Shown here piece after piece: positions 9,336-18,126 of a stretch of DNA of 64,000 nt. The DNA comes from Glycocaulis abyssi (GTDB lineage: Bacteria > Pseudomonadota > Alphaproteobacteria > Caulobacterales > Maricaulaceae), in the NCBI RefSeq assembly GCF_041429775.1, contig NZ_CP163421.1:992001-1056000 (forward strand). Reading direction: 5' to 3'. Position numbers and translations under genes: made by a program. The notes under the pieces are model-generated. The model had not been told where the DNA came from and searched no databases. It worked only from the letters and a program-made list of their open reading frames with translations. Position 1 is the first letter of the stretch. Each line of letters starts with the position of its first letter.

Positions 9336-9399
9336 AAAAGCCCCTCAAACGGAGGCCCGGATCGCTGCGCGTCCGGGGTTTCAACGCAATGGAAGCCCC

Positions 9400-10407
9400 C
9401 TACGCCTTCCTCGCCCGCATACGCAGGAACACGATCAGGCTAAGCGTGAGAAACACGCCCGGCTGGACCAGCAGGTGCGGGCCGACCTCCGTAGCTTCCA
9501 CGCCCGCCATGCCGGTCGCCCGCTCCAGCACCTCGGCGAAGAGATCGCCCGGTGTGCGCTCCGGCTCGCTCACCTGCATCATCGCCAGCGGCATCAGGAC
9601 CGCCGCCGCGTTGAACGTGCCGTGGGCAGCGGCTGCGCCCCACACCCCGCGCTCGGCATAGGCGTAGAGCGCGAAAAACAGCCCCGTCGCGGCAATCCCG
9701 AACACGGCCATCAGGCCATAGGCGACGCCGGACACCATCACATGCAGATGGAAGGCGCCAAAGATCACGCTGGAGCCGATAATGGCCGCCACCGCGCCCC
9801 AGCGCGCGGTCAGCGTGCTCATCAGCCAGCCGCGGAAGATGACCTCCTCCGCCCCGCCCTGAATGAGGAAGGTGATAATCGCAAACAGGGCAAACCCGAT
9901 AAAGGCTCCGCCCGCCAGCACCGCCCAGTCGGCATCATCGGGCCCGGTCATGTCGCGCATCTCCTCCGGCACCGCGCCGGGCGCAATTGCGGTGAGCGCG
10001 GCCATCACCCCGCCCAGCAGCACGACAAGGCCCACACCGATGGCAAGACCGCGCAGATAGCGCGCCAGCCAGCGATTGGCCGTAAAGCCCATCGACGCGA
10101 AACTGCGCCGTTCAAACGCCTTCGCCCACACGATGATGAGCGCCGCCCACAGGGCGAACTGCATGAGTATGCCCGGCAGCATGACATCGCCGGAAACCGC
10201 CGCCTCGCCCTGTTCGGCCACGGCCTCCAGCCCGCCCGGCGCGCCGGCAGCGGCCACCGCCATGAGAATCACCAGGGGGATGGCGGAAATGGCGTAGGTG
10301 AGGATCAGGATAAACGGCGTTGACCAGCCATAGCTGCGCCGCGATGCGGGTGCCCACGGGGCGTAGAGCGCCTGCCAGCTCGGCGGGACGAGAGCCTGCT
10401 CAGCCAT
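9400..10407 (-). CDS. CPBP-family intramembrane metalloprotease
   Basis: A 335-aa polytopic membrane protein. It contains the three CPBP/Abi motifs: EExxxR in GGAEEVIFRGWL, FxxxH in FGAFHLH, and a late HxxxN/B in HGTFNA. About eight hydrophobic segments surround them. Family members include CaaX-prenyl proteases and bacteriocin-immunity proteins; bacterial members cleave substrates inside the membrane, but the substrate cannot be inferred. It is the last gene of a three-gene minus-strand run of membrane proteins, starting 5 bp after the preceding stop, so co-transcription is very likely. Confidence 0.88.
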   Translation of the reverse strand: MAEQALVPPSWQALYAPWAPASRRSYGWSTPFILILTYAISAIPLVILMAVAAAGAPGGLEAVAEQGEAAVSGDVMLPGILMQFALWAALIIVWAKAFERRSFASMGFTANRWLARYLRGLAIGVGLVVLLGGVMAALTAIAPGAVPEEMRDMTGPDDADWAVLAGGAFIGFALFAIITFLIQGGAEEVIFRGWLMSTLTARWGAVAAIIGSSVIFGAFHLHVMVSGVAYGLMAVFGIAATGLFFALYAYAERGVWGAAAAHGTFNAAAVLMPLAMMQVSEPERTPGDLFAEVLERATGMAGVEATEVGPHLLVQPGVFLTLSLIVFLRMRARKA

Positions 10408-10412
10408 GCGTA

Positions 10413-11453
10413 TCAGCCCTCTGACGGCGCGTTGCCGACCGACTCGGCCGGTGCGGCGAGATCGGTCTCCACCGGGCCATCGCCGCCATCATGGCGCACG
10501 GCCGCGTAGGCGCCGACGCCATGCCACAACCCTTCAAACGCGATCTGGAACACCAGCTGAGCGAAGACCATCACGCACAGGGCGATAATGGCCGCCGGGC
10601 TGGTGAGGATGCTGGCAATCATCTCGCGGACCTGCTGCGGGTCCGGGTCCACACCGCTCATCAGATCAGCCCAGAACGGCGCCATCGCCCCCATCATGCC
10701 GCCCATCACGGCAATCTGCTGGACAATGGAGAGGACCATCGAGCCGCCAATCGCGATAAGAATCAGCACGAAATAGGTCAGCACCAGCCAGCCCACTATG
10801 CGCTTCGTCGCCGCAAAGGAGTGGAACAGGCGAAAGCCCTTCTGGCGCACGGTGAGCGCCGGACCAGCGGCAAACCGCACGCAGATGATGATCGCCGCCA
10901 CCACAAAACCGACCACCGCGATAAACCAGATCAGCCCGTTGAGCAGAGCCGCCCATAGCGCGCCATCGGCTGCGGAATTGATGCCCATGGTGGTGACAAC
11001 AATCAGCCCGAAGAACAGCGCACCCGCGACATAGCCCGCGATCACGAACGCCACCAGGCACAGATTGACCAGCAGCAGGCGGCCCTCGTCTGCGCCCAGG
11101 CGGAAGGGAATGCCGCCCGCCACCTCGTTGCGCGTCATCAGCCGCAGCCAGGCGGCTTGCGCCATCAGCGCGACAACAAGCGAGGCGATCACGATCACCG
11201 GTGAGAGGGCCAGCAATGTCCCCGCGGCGGCAAACACATCGCTCGGATCGGGATCGTTTGTTGTGGCGGCCAGTTCCAGAATGGACTGGATGGCAGGCAG
11301 GCCGAAAACCAGCAGGGTGCCGACTATCACCCCATAGGCGATGATCTGCCACAGCGCGATCGTGAACGCGCCGCCCGGATTGCGGCCTACGCATTTGAAA
11401 AACCAGAAGGCCGCGCTGGTGAAATCGTACTTCGCGTCTGTGGTGGTGGTCAT
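10413..11453 (-). CDS. Polytopic membrane protein, unknown function
   Basis: A 346-aa protein with six or more hydrophobic segments. It begins with a cytosolic-looking stretch (MTTTTDAKYDFTSAAFWFF). ATG 11453 is chosen because AGGGACA lies about 8 bases upstream; the longer frame to 11516 has no support. It is rich in Ala, Ile and Val with no visible catalytic motif. Its gene ends 5 bp before the CPBP protease gene and lies 77 bp after another membrane-protein gene, so the three probably form one transcription unit and may act together. The C-terminus is acidic and likely soluble. Confidence 0.8.
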   Translation of the reverse strand: MTTTTDAKYDFTSAAFWFFKCVGRNPGGAFTIALWQIIAYGVIVGTLLVFGLPAIQSILELAATTNDPDPSDVFAAAGTLLALSPVIVIASLVVALMAQAAWLRLMTRNEVAGGIPFRLGADEGRLLLVNLCLVAFVIAGYVAGALFFGLIVVTTMGINSAADGALWAALLNGLIWFIAVVGFVVAAIIICVRFAAGPALTVRQKGFRLFHSFAATKRIVGWLVLTYFVLILIAIGGSMVLSIVQQIAVMGGMMGAMAPFWADLMSGVDPDPQQVREMIASILTSPAAIIALCVMVFAQLVFQIAFEGLWHGVGAYAAVRHDGGDGPVETDLAAPAESVGNAPSEG

Positions 11454-11530
11454 GGTGATTGTCCCTGCCCAGTGCCGATATGGCCGGAACGTATCACGCG
11501 CCCGTGAACGCGCCACCGTCTATCAGGCGT

Positions 11531-12367
11531 TTATGACGCAAATTTCATGTAGAGGCGGGCATGCAGGCCCATCAGGGGCGTCAGTACGAACGCCACCGAG
11601 CCGCCGACCAGCACTGCGCGCAACAGCGCAATGACGACGGGATCGAGCGTGTCAGCGCGTACGCCTTGTGCCGGGTTGTAGCCGGTTGCGCCCTCGACAA
11701 GGAAGGCAAAGGCGGCCAGCAGCGCGATGCCGGGCAGCACGGCCAGCGTGCCGGTGATGAAGCCGCCAAGCCCGCGCCCCTGCAGGATCGGCCAGGCCGC
11801 CAGAAGCTGCACCTTGCCGCGCGCCAGCGTGGCCGGAATACCAGGCAACAGACGCGAGATGAACCAGAGCGCGAACGCCCCGAACACCGCAATCAACGCC
11901 GCCGCGATCAGCCATTCAGCGGTGTTGAACAGGCTGAATATGTTCACAAAGCCTTCGGGCGGTTCGGTCAGGCCGGTGCGTTCCGCGCCCAGTATAGCCA
12001 GCGCCCCCAGCATGAATGCCAGCATGACAAACGCCGTCCCCAGCACGGTCAGCACGAGTATCACCGTCAGACCCGCCACCAGTACCAGCCGCGACACGTC
12101 GCGCGCGCGCTCCTTGATATCTCCGGCTTCCAGGCCCAGCGCCGGACGCGTGACCAGTACGGCGGCAATCACCCAGGCATGAAAGCCCAGGATGAAGAGC
12201 AGCGTGACCCCGATCAGGCCCGGCCCGGCCTCTCCGGTGAGCGAGAAGGCCAGCGCTTCGAGCGCGGCCACGCCCGCGCACAGGGCGCTGGCCGCCAGAA
12301 CAGCGCGGGGATGGCGGGCGATAAGGGCAAGCCCGTCTTTCAGGGCGTCAGCATGGATGAGTGTCAT
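11531..12367 (-). CDS. Polytopic membrane protein, unknown function
   Basis: A 278-aa protein with about six membrane segments and short loops, starting MTLIHADALKDGLALIARHP. The amphipathic N-terminal helix before the first membrane segment and the general layout recall the integral-membrane protein upstream of the CPBP protease, but I do not recognise a family. It is the first of the three minus-strand membrane-protein genes and follows the secreted-protein gene at 12408 after 40 bp. Confidence 0.78.
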   Translation of the reverse strand: MTLIHADALKDGLALIARHPRAVLAASALCAGVAALEALAFSLTGEAGPGLIGVTLLFILGFHAWVIAAVLVTRPALGLEAGDIKERARDVSRLVLVAGLTVILVLTVLGTAFVMLAFMLGALAILGAERTGLTEPPEGFVNIFSLFNTAEWLIAAALIAVFGAFALWFISRLLPGIPATLARGKVQLLAAWPILQGRGLGGFITGTLAVLPGIALLAAFAFLVEGATGYNPAQGVRADTLDPVVIALLRAVLVGGSVAFVLTPLMGLHARLYMKFAS

Positions 12368-12407
12368 GGCAGCGGGACTTAGCCCGCTCTGCCCGGTCTG
12401 CCAAGGA

Positions 12408-13172
12408 TCACTGTGACGCAGGGGCAGGTTGATCGGCGCGGCAGATTTCTATGGTCTGGTGTCGATGAACGAGAGGGCGTGTGCACGGCGTCAACGCAAT
12501 CACCCGACTCTCAAGGTACGGGCGCACCCCTCGCTGATCGCGGGGACTCATCGCCTCAAGTGCGGCTGATACGGATTCCGCTGGATATTCGAACAAAAAC
12601 TGAGGCTGTGAGCGGGTATTCCAGCCGTCCGGCCCAACCCCGTCGAGCGTCCGGTCCCGCCTGGCTCGCCCGAAGATGACGATAGCAGCTGGCGCGTCCG
12701 GATCGGCAACAGCGCGCAGATCAATCTGTCCGGCCTGCAGCTCAAGACATGTTGAAGGCGCTGCCAGGAAAGGTGACCGCCGGATCTCGCGATCTGTGGC
12801 GCGCCCTTCGCCCGGTGACACACCGTGCACGTCGACAACCTGCCGGTAAGGCGGGGGAAGCTGCTGGCCGCACTCGCTCTCATGACGCGCGGCAACCCAT
12901 AACCAGTATTCGGCCGCTGGCTGCGACTGCGCAACATACCGGCCAATCGCGGCAATGAACGCAATCCGGGCACCATCATTGACAAACGCTTCCTCGTCGC
13001 GCCGGGCGCGCTCCAGAAGGAGTTCGGCAGCCGTTCCGGCAGCAATCGCATCGCCACCACGCCACAGGGTATCAACCTGACGCACGCACTCATCCAGCGG
13101 CACACTCGGCTGGCACGGCTTGCCGGCCATGGCCAGGGCACCGGTCACCGCTAGTGCCGCCACAGAGATCAT
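12408..13172 (-). CDS. Secreted cysteine-containing protein, unknown function
   Basis: A 254-aa protein with a short signal peptide ([17 protein letters not shown]). The mature part has about six cysteines (including PCQP, DECV, SECGQ, TCLEL, LTPCT, EICR), suggesting disulfides in the periplasm. An N-terminal helical half (DTLWRGGDAIAAGTAAELLLERARR) resembles the repeat region of the upstream TonB-C protein, while the second half is strand-rich. ATG 13172 overlaps the stop of the upstream gene (ATGA), so it is translationally coupled to the TonB-C protein and may be its partner. No catalytic motif is seen. Confidence 0.75.
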   Translation of the reverse strand: MISVAALAVTGALAMAGKPCQPSVPLDECVRQVDTLWRGGDAIAAGTAAELLLERARRDEEAFVNDGARIAFIAAIGRYVAQSQPAAEYWLWVAARHESECGQQLPPPYRQVVDVHGVSPGEGRATDREIRRSPFLAAPSTCLELQAGQIDLRAVADPDAPAAIVIFGRARRDRTLDGVGPDGWNTRSQPQFLFEYPAESVSAALEAMSPRDQRGVRPYLESRVIALTPCTRPLVHRHQTIEICRADQPAPASQ

Positions 13173-14299
13173 TGGATGGTAAACTCGAACATGGTCTGCA
13201 ATCCACGTTCGGCCACCGGCTGGCCATCTTCCGTTCGCGGCGTATAGCGCCAGCGCCGGACGGCGTTTACGGCAGCCCTGCCGAAGGTCGAATAGGGCAC
13301 AGAGAAGATGACCTCGATATTCTCCGGTCTGCCGGTTGCAGACACATCAAACTGGACCATGGCGGTCCCCTCCGCCCCAGCCTGCATTGCATCATAAGGA
13401 TAGCTCGGCGGGCGGCGGTCCTGCGGGAGGGCGATCTGCACCTCGACACCGTCCAGCCCGTCATCTTCCGGTGGCTCTGATTCTGGATACTCAAACTCGA
13501 AATCAAACAGCGCTGACGCCATCACGCGCTCGAACAGGTCTTCACGTTCACGGTCAGTCATATTCCGGCGCAGGTACCGGAGCCATGCGTCCATGGCCTC
13601 GTGCTGACTATCTGCCCAGCCAAGTGCCTCACTGATTTCCGTGGACAGGGTAAGGTAAAACGCCATGCTTTGCGTGTCGCGCGTCAGGCTGCGGCCGACC
13701 GCAGCCAGCTTGGCCAGCGCCATGGTGCGTTGCGTCACCGACGGTCCAATCCGCTCTAGCATGTCGAGCGCCTCAACGGCCGCCGCGCCAGCCTGCCGTG
13801 TCCGCCCCGCATCCCAGAGCGACTGCGCGCGTATGTTGTGAATGGTGTAAAGATGCGCGTCCGGCCCCGCATCGCCGATCTCGGCAAGGTAGGCGTCGGC
13901 GCGCTGCCTGGCCTCTGTCATCCGGGACGCCATGAAATAGGACAATGCCGCGTTATGCATGGCAGATGAAAGGGCGTCGCCGTCGGCACCTGTGCGGCGC
14001 AGAACTTCAACCGTGGCGTCCCAGGCCGCGCCGGCACGGGCATGCTCCTCGATATCGGAATAAAGCTGCGCCCGGTTCTCCGCCAGCGCGGCCAGCGTCT
14101 CGTCATCAATGCCCGCCGCCACACCGGCCTGCCAGGCTTCCTCGGCATGCGGCGCCGCCGCTTCCAGATCATCAGCCTCGATCGCGGCCATATAGGCACG
14201 GTAAGGCTCCATCACTGATGGCGGAATGGCATGGGCCGCGCCCGGCAGCCACATGCCCGCCAGAACAAGCCCCAGAACGGGTATCAGGAATTTCAGCAT
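13169..14299 (-). CDS. Exported helical-repeat protein with TonB C-terminal domain
   Basis: A 376-aa precursor with a signal peptide ([17 protein letters not shown], cleavage near AHA). Residues about 30-250 form an alpha-helical, TPR-like region. The last 90 residues are a TonB C-terminal domain ([40 protein letters not shown]). There is no proline-rich spacer and no lasting membrane anchor, so it is not a classical TonB; such proteins are common in Caulobacterales relatives and probably work in the periplasm. ATG 14299 is preceded by GAGGGGG. A paralogue of the same architecture lies on the other side of trmFO at 15843. Confidence 0.82.
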   Translation of the reverse strand: MLKFLIPVLGLVLAGMWLPGAAHAIPPSVMEPYRAYMAAIEADDLEAAAPHAEEAWQAGVAAGIDDETLAALAENRAQLYSDIEEHARAGAAWDATVEVLRRTGADGDALSSAMHNAALSYFMASRMTEARQRADAYLAEIGDAGPDAHLYTIHNIRAQSLWDAGRTRQAGAAAVEALDMLERIGPSVTQRTMALAKLAAVGRSLTRDTQSMAFYLTLSTEISEALGWADSQHEAMDAWLRYLRRNMTDREREDLFERVMASALFDFEFEYPESEPPEDDGLDGVEVQIALPQDRRPPSYPYDAMQAGAEGTAMVQFDVSATGRPENIEVIFSVPYSTFGRAAVNAVRRWRYTPRTEDGQPVAERGLQTMFEFTIQ

Positions 14300-14432
14300 G
14301 GCCCCCTCATGCATGTCTGCTCGCGCCGAGATTGCGCGCGGCCCCGTTAACCGTCAATCACAAAACCGGCCGCCTGCCTGCCAGCAGCGGGTGGCATTTG
14401 AGCCGCGCAGCCAGCAGCGCTATATGGGCGCC

Positions 14433-15830
14433 ATGACACAGACCTCACCCATACACATTATTGGCGGCGGCATGGCCGGTTCGGAAGCGGCCTGGCAGGC
14501 GGCAGAGGCTGGCGCGCGCGTTACCTTGCACGAAATGCGCCCGGTACGCCGCACCGAAGCCCACCAGACAGATGGCCTCGCGGAGCTGGTCTGTTCCAAC
14601 TCCTTCCGCTCCGACGACCATGAGACCAATGCGGTCGGCCTCTTACACGAGGAGATGCGCCGGGCGAACTCGCTCATCATGGCGACGGGCGATGTGAACC
14701 AGGTGCCCGCCGGCGGCGCGCTGGCAGTTGATCGCGAGGCGTTTTCCCGCGCCGTCACGGCGAAGCTGGAAGCGCACCCGAATATCGAGATACGCCGCGA
14801 GGAGATTGCCGGTCTGCCGCCGGAAGACTGGAACAATGTGATCGTGGCGACCGGCCCCCTCACCTCGCCTGCCCTCGCCGAAGCGGTGCATAGTCTGACC
14901 GGTGAAGGCGAGCTTGCCTTCTTTGATGCCATCGCGCCGATCATCTTTGCCGACAGCATCGATATGGGCGTGGCGTGGAAGCAGTCACGCTATGACAAGG
15001 GCGAAACGGAGGAAGACCGCGCCGCCTATATCAACTGCCCGATGGACCGCGAGCAGTATCACGCCTTCGTCGAAGCACTGCTGGCCGGCGACAAGACGGT
15101 GTTCCGGGACTGGGAGAAGGACACGCCCTATTTCGAAGCCTGCCTGCCCATCGAAGTAATGGCCGAGCGGGGCATCGAGACGCTGCGCCACGGGCCGATG
15201 AAGCCGCGCGGCCTGACCAATGCCCACAAGCCGGGCGAGAAGCCCTATGCGGTCGTCCAGCTGCGCCAGGACAATGCCCACGGCACGCTCTTCAACATGG
15301 TCGGCTTCCAGACCAAGCTGAAATACGGCGCGCAGACCGACATTTTCCGCATGATACCGGGGCTGGAGAACGCGCAGTTCGCCCGGCTGGGCGGTATTCA
15401 CAGGAACACATTCCTGAACTCACCCAAGCTGCTCGACCCGGTAATGCGCCTCAAAGCCCGGCCCGCGCTTCGCTTTGCCGGCCAGATCACCGGCGTTGAG
15501 GGCTATGTGGAAAGCGCGGCCATGGGGCTGCTCGCGGGCCGGTTTGCCGCCGCAGAGCGTCTTGGCCAGCCTGTTACGCCGCCGCCACCTACGACAGCGC
15601 TCGGCGCGCTGCTGATGCACATCACCACCGGCCATGTGCCGGGCCGCAAGGGCGCGTTCCAGCCGATGAATGTCAATTTCGGCCTGTTTCCGGATATGCA
15701 GGGGCCATCGAAGGGCCCCAATGGCGAGCGCCTGCGCGGGGCCGCCAAGGCGCAAGCCAAGAAGCGGCTGATGACGGCGCGTGCGCTGGCCGATTGCGAT
15801 GCGTGGATCAACCAACCCGAGGCGGCCTGA
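14433..15830 (+). CDS. trmFO: Methylenetetrahydrofolate-tRNA-(uracil-54-C5)-methyltransferase
   Basis: TrmFO is the folate- and FAD-dependent enzyme that makes ribothymidine at position 54 of tRNA. The 465-aa protein has the FAD-binding [11 protein letters not shown] at residues 11-21, the conserved [11 protein letters not shown] segment (Cys54), and INCPM with Cys202, which corresponds to the catalytic cysteine of the family. Further conserved blocks include [11 protein letters not shown] and [15 protein letters not shown] 14433 is preferred; an in-frame ATG at 14424 would add three residues. It is divergent from one TonB-C gene and convergent with its paralogue. Confidence 0.96.
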   Translation: MTQTSPIHIIGGGMAGSEAAWQAAEAGARVTLHEMRPVRRTEAHQTDGLAELVCSNSFRSDDHETNAVGLLHEEMRRANSLIMATGDVNQVPAGGALAVDREAFSRAVTAKLEAHPNIEIRREEIAGLPPEDWNNVIVATGPLTSPALAEAVHSLTGEGELAFFDAIAPIIFADSIDMGVAWKQSRYDKGETEEDRAAYINCPMDREQYHAFVEALLAGDKTVFRDWEKDTPYFEACLPIEVMAERGIETLRHGPMKPRGLTNAHKPGEKPYAVVQLRQDNAHGTLFNMVGFQTKLKYGAQTDIFRMIPGLENAQFARLGGIHRNTFLNSPKLLDPVMRLKARPALRFAGQITGVEGYVESAAMGLLAGRFAAAERLGQPVTPPPPTTALGALLMHITTGHVPGRKGAFQPMNVNFGLFPDMQGPSKGPNGERLRGAAKAQAKKRLMTARALADCDAWINQPEAA

Positions 15831-15842
15831 AGCGCAACCCGC

Positions 15843-17043
15843 TCACCCTCGTATCGAGAAGCTGAACTGGGTAACGAAGCCCCGGCACCAGACCGGCTCG
15901 CCATCAATGGTTCGCGGCGAATACCGCCACCTTTCGACCATCCTGACCGCCTCTACACCGAAATCGGAGTAAGGCAGGGAGTACAGCACCCGGATATTAT
16001 CGGTCCCGCCTTCGGGATTGATGTCAAAGCGGACCACCGCAAAACCTTCGGCACCGGCAAGTCCGGCGCGGATCGGATAGCGTGGATGTCCGCCTTCCAG
16101 CAATTCCGCGTCTACGCAATTGTCTCCGCATTCCAGGCGCTGGCGCGCAAGGCGGCGCTCACGAGCCTCAGGGGGCAGAAGGTAACCGGCCTGGGACAGC
16201 TGCCGGTCCAGATCGATGAGTTCACCGCTCGAGAGCTTATTGCGCAGATACTCGGTCCACAGCTCCATGGCATCGACCGTTTCTCCTTCCATGCCGGCGG
16301 ATGCGAGGAAGTAATGGGCCGCGGACAGCCAGAATGCGGCGCGGCTGTCAGACGACATGTGCGGCTGCACGCGCGACCCTGTGCGTGGCCGGCTCCGTTC
16401 GGCCTGCAGAAACTCCGCCACTCCGGCATGAAAGGCCAGCATGCCCATGGTTGCCGATGGCGGCGCAGCCGCCAGCAAGTCCGACTCCAGCCCCTCACGA
16501 GCAATCAGTCCCGCCGGCACATGCCGGCCGGCGCGCGCGCGTTCGGTGACTTCCGTCAGGATAATCTGACTTGCCTCTTCACCAACACTGCTATCGGTAA
16601 GGTCGGCGCGGCCTATCCTGTCGCGTGCATTCGCAATATAGGTGACAGCATCGCGCGTCAGCCGCCCATCTAACGCCGACAACGCCGCCAGACGCCATGT
16701 CTGCGCCCGGGTCAGCCAGTCCTCATTAAGCCCGTCCAGCAGCTCCGCTGACGCGGCATAGGCACGCGCCGCGTCCCTGTGCTGGCCCAGCGCCGCCAGC
16801 AACTCGGCATGATTATCGGTGAGCACGGCCAGCGTGAACGGGTCAATCCGGGCGGACTCGCCAGCTGACCTCGCAGCACCAGCCGCTTCAAGTGCCGCTT
16901 CCAGATCACCCGCTTCGAGGGCCTGCGTGTACGCGACATAGGGTTGCGTCACCGATTCCGGCAAATCCTGCGGCCAGGCGGCCGACACAAAAAACACCCA
17001 TGGCGCCGATCAGCGCGGCGCAGATAAACCACAGTTTTTTCAA
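15843..17043 (-). pseudogene. Exported TonB C-terminal-domain protein with a frameshift in the signal peptide
   Basis: Paralogue of the gene at 13169-14299: the same helical repeat region (QPYVAYTQALEAGDLEAALE) and TonB C-terminal domain (GHPRYPIRAGLAGAEGFAVV, FGVEAVRMVERWRY). The readable frame begins at GTG 16997 (MFFVSAAWPQDLPE), which is only the tail of a signal peptide. The missing part (TTG 17043, KKLWFICAALIGAMG) lies in another frame, preceded by a GGTGGGGG ribosome site. Removing one T from the T6 tract at 16994-16989 joins them into a normal signal peptide ending GVFVSAAWPQ. It is therefore either a sequencing error, a real inactivating or phase-variable indel, or a site of slippage. 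If the sequence is right, the product made from 16997 would stay in the cytoplasm. Confidence 0.75.
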
Positions 17044-17153
17044 GCTATCCCCCACCTTTCAAATCAGCTTCCAGTTGAGCGGATAAGAACTGTCAACGTC
17101 AAGACAGAACTGTTCGCTCCGCCAGCAGCAGGAGCGAAAAGCCTGCTGCCCGC

Positions 17154-18050
17154 TCAGACCCGTCCGCTCAGCGACGCGCCCAGAAGGCGCAGCTGGCGCA
17201 TGATGAGCGCGCTGTCTGGCAGGGGCGCGTAAGGGTCGCTCTGACGCTTTGCCGCCTTGAGGACCGGGCGCGCCAGCATGACATAGCCAATCGCCGGAAA
17301 TATCTCTGCTGGCAGGCTCTTGCGTGATGTGTCCAGCGCAGCCGCCGCGCCTCGCGCCGCGTCCACCAGCCCCGTACGAGCCAGAAGGGCCTTCTCAGGC
17401 TCCAGACCCCGGCGCAGGGCTTCAAGGCTGGCTCCGCTGGCGGTCAGCTCCGCTTCGGCAACCGGCGGGCGGCCAGCCGCGCACAGGCGCGCAAAATCAC
17501 GCAGCATGGCGCTATATCCCCACAGACGCGCTGCCGCGATCAGGGCGGCCTGCCCCTCTTCGCCCGGCTGCCAGTCCGGCGCGCAGATCGCTGCCGCGAG
17601 CTGCATTACCAGCCCCGAACTGCGGTCCACATACCGCTCGCGCTCGGCCGCATCGGGGAAGGCCCCCTCGCCCAGATCGGCGTTGCGCGCCTCGATCAAC
17701 GCCACCAGGTCATCCAGGGCAGGCCCGCCACGTTGCCCGCGCAAGGCCGCCAGCGCCTCATAGACGGGGTGGCGGCGTACCCGTGGCGGCTCGGCAAAGA
17801 GGTCCGACACCGCATCGCGCGCCCAGGCGAGGCGCATTTCGCCGATCACCGGCTCGGTGACGCTGGACGGGATACGCGCGATTTCCGCATTGAACACGTA
17901 AAGCGCCCACAGCCGCGCGCGCACTGGCTCCGGCGCGAACAGGGCGGCCAGATACCGGTCGGGATCGTCGCGGCGGACGGTGTCGGTCAGGCTGTCAGCG
18001 GACACGCTAAGGGCTTTCGCGCAGGAAACGGGTGGCAATCGCACGCACAT
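17154..18050 (-). CDS. Squalene/phytoene synthase-family protein (NDUFAF6-like)
   Basis: A 298-aa all-helical protein with the prenyl-synthase-family pattern DPDRYLAALFAPEPVRARLWALYVFN near the N-terminus and EPVIGEMRLAWARDAV after it. The canonical Asp-rich first motif DxxxD of true squalene synthases is replaced by FNAEIARI. That is the form seen in the alphaproteobacterial proteins related to the mitochondrial complex I assembly factor NDUFAF6. So an accessory role in respiratory complex I assembly or prenyl binding is more likely than squalene synthesis; this is inference from family resemblance. ATG 18050 is used; a GTG near residue 17 is possible. Confidence 0.75.
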   Translation of the reverse strand: MCVRLPPVSCAKALSVSADSLTDTVRRDDPDRYLAALFAPEPVRARLWALYVFNAEIARIPSSVTEPVIGEMRLAWARDAVSDLFAEPPRVRRHPVYEALAALRGQRGGPALDDLVALIEARNADLGEGAFPDAAERERYVDRSSGLVMQLAAAICAPDWQPGEEGQAALIAAARLWGYSAMLRDFARLCAAGRPPVAEAELTASGASLEALRRGLEPEKALLARTGLVDAARGAAAALDTSRKSLPAEIFPAIGYVMLARPVLKAAKRQSDPYAPLPDSALIMRQLRLLGASLSGRV

Positions 18051-18126
18051 TTAGTCTTTTGGCTTGCAAATGTAGACCCGTCCGGGTGAGTTTTTGCGCC
18101 CGACAAATTTTCCGGAGATCTCCCCC

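Noticed and set aside
17113-17146. Hairpins ttcgctcc/ggagcgaa and gcagcagg/cctgctgc after the synthase-like gene, considered as a terminator
   Set aside because: They are mutually exclusive stems and no T-tract follows on the minus strand.
17154-18050. Calling a carotenoid or hopanoid cluster from the squalene/phytoene synthase-like gene
   Set aside because: The Asp-rich catalytic motif is not intact and no other pathway gene is nearby.
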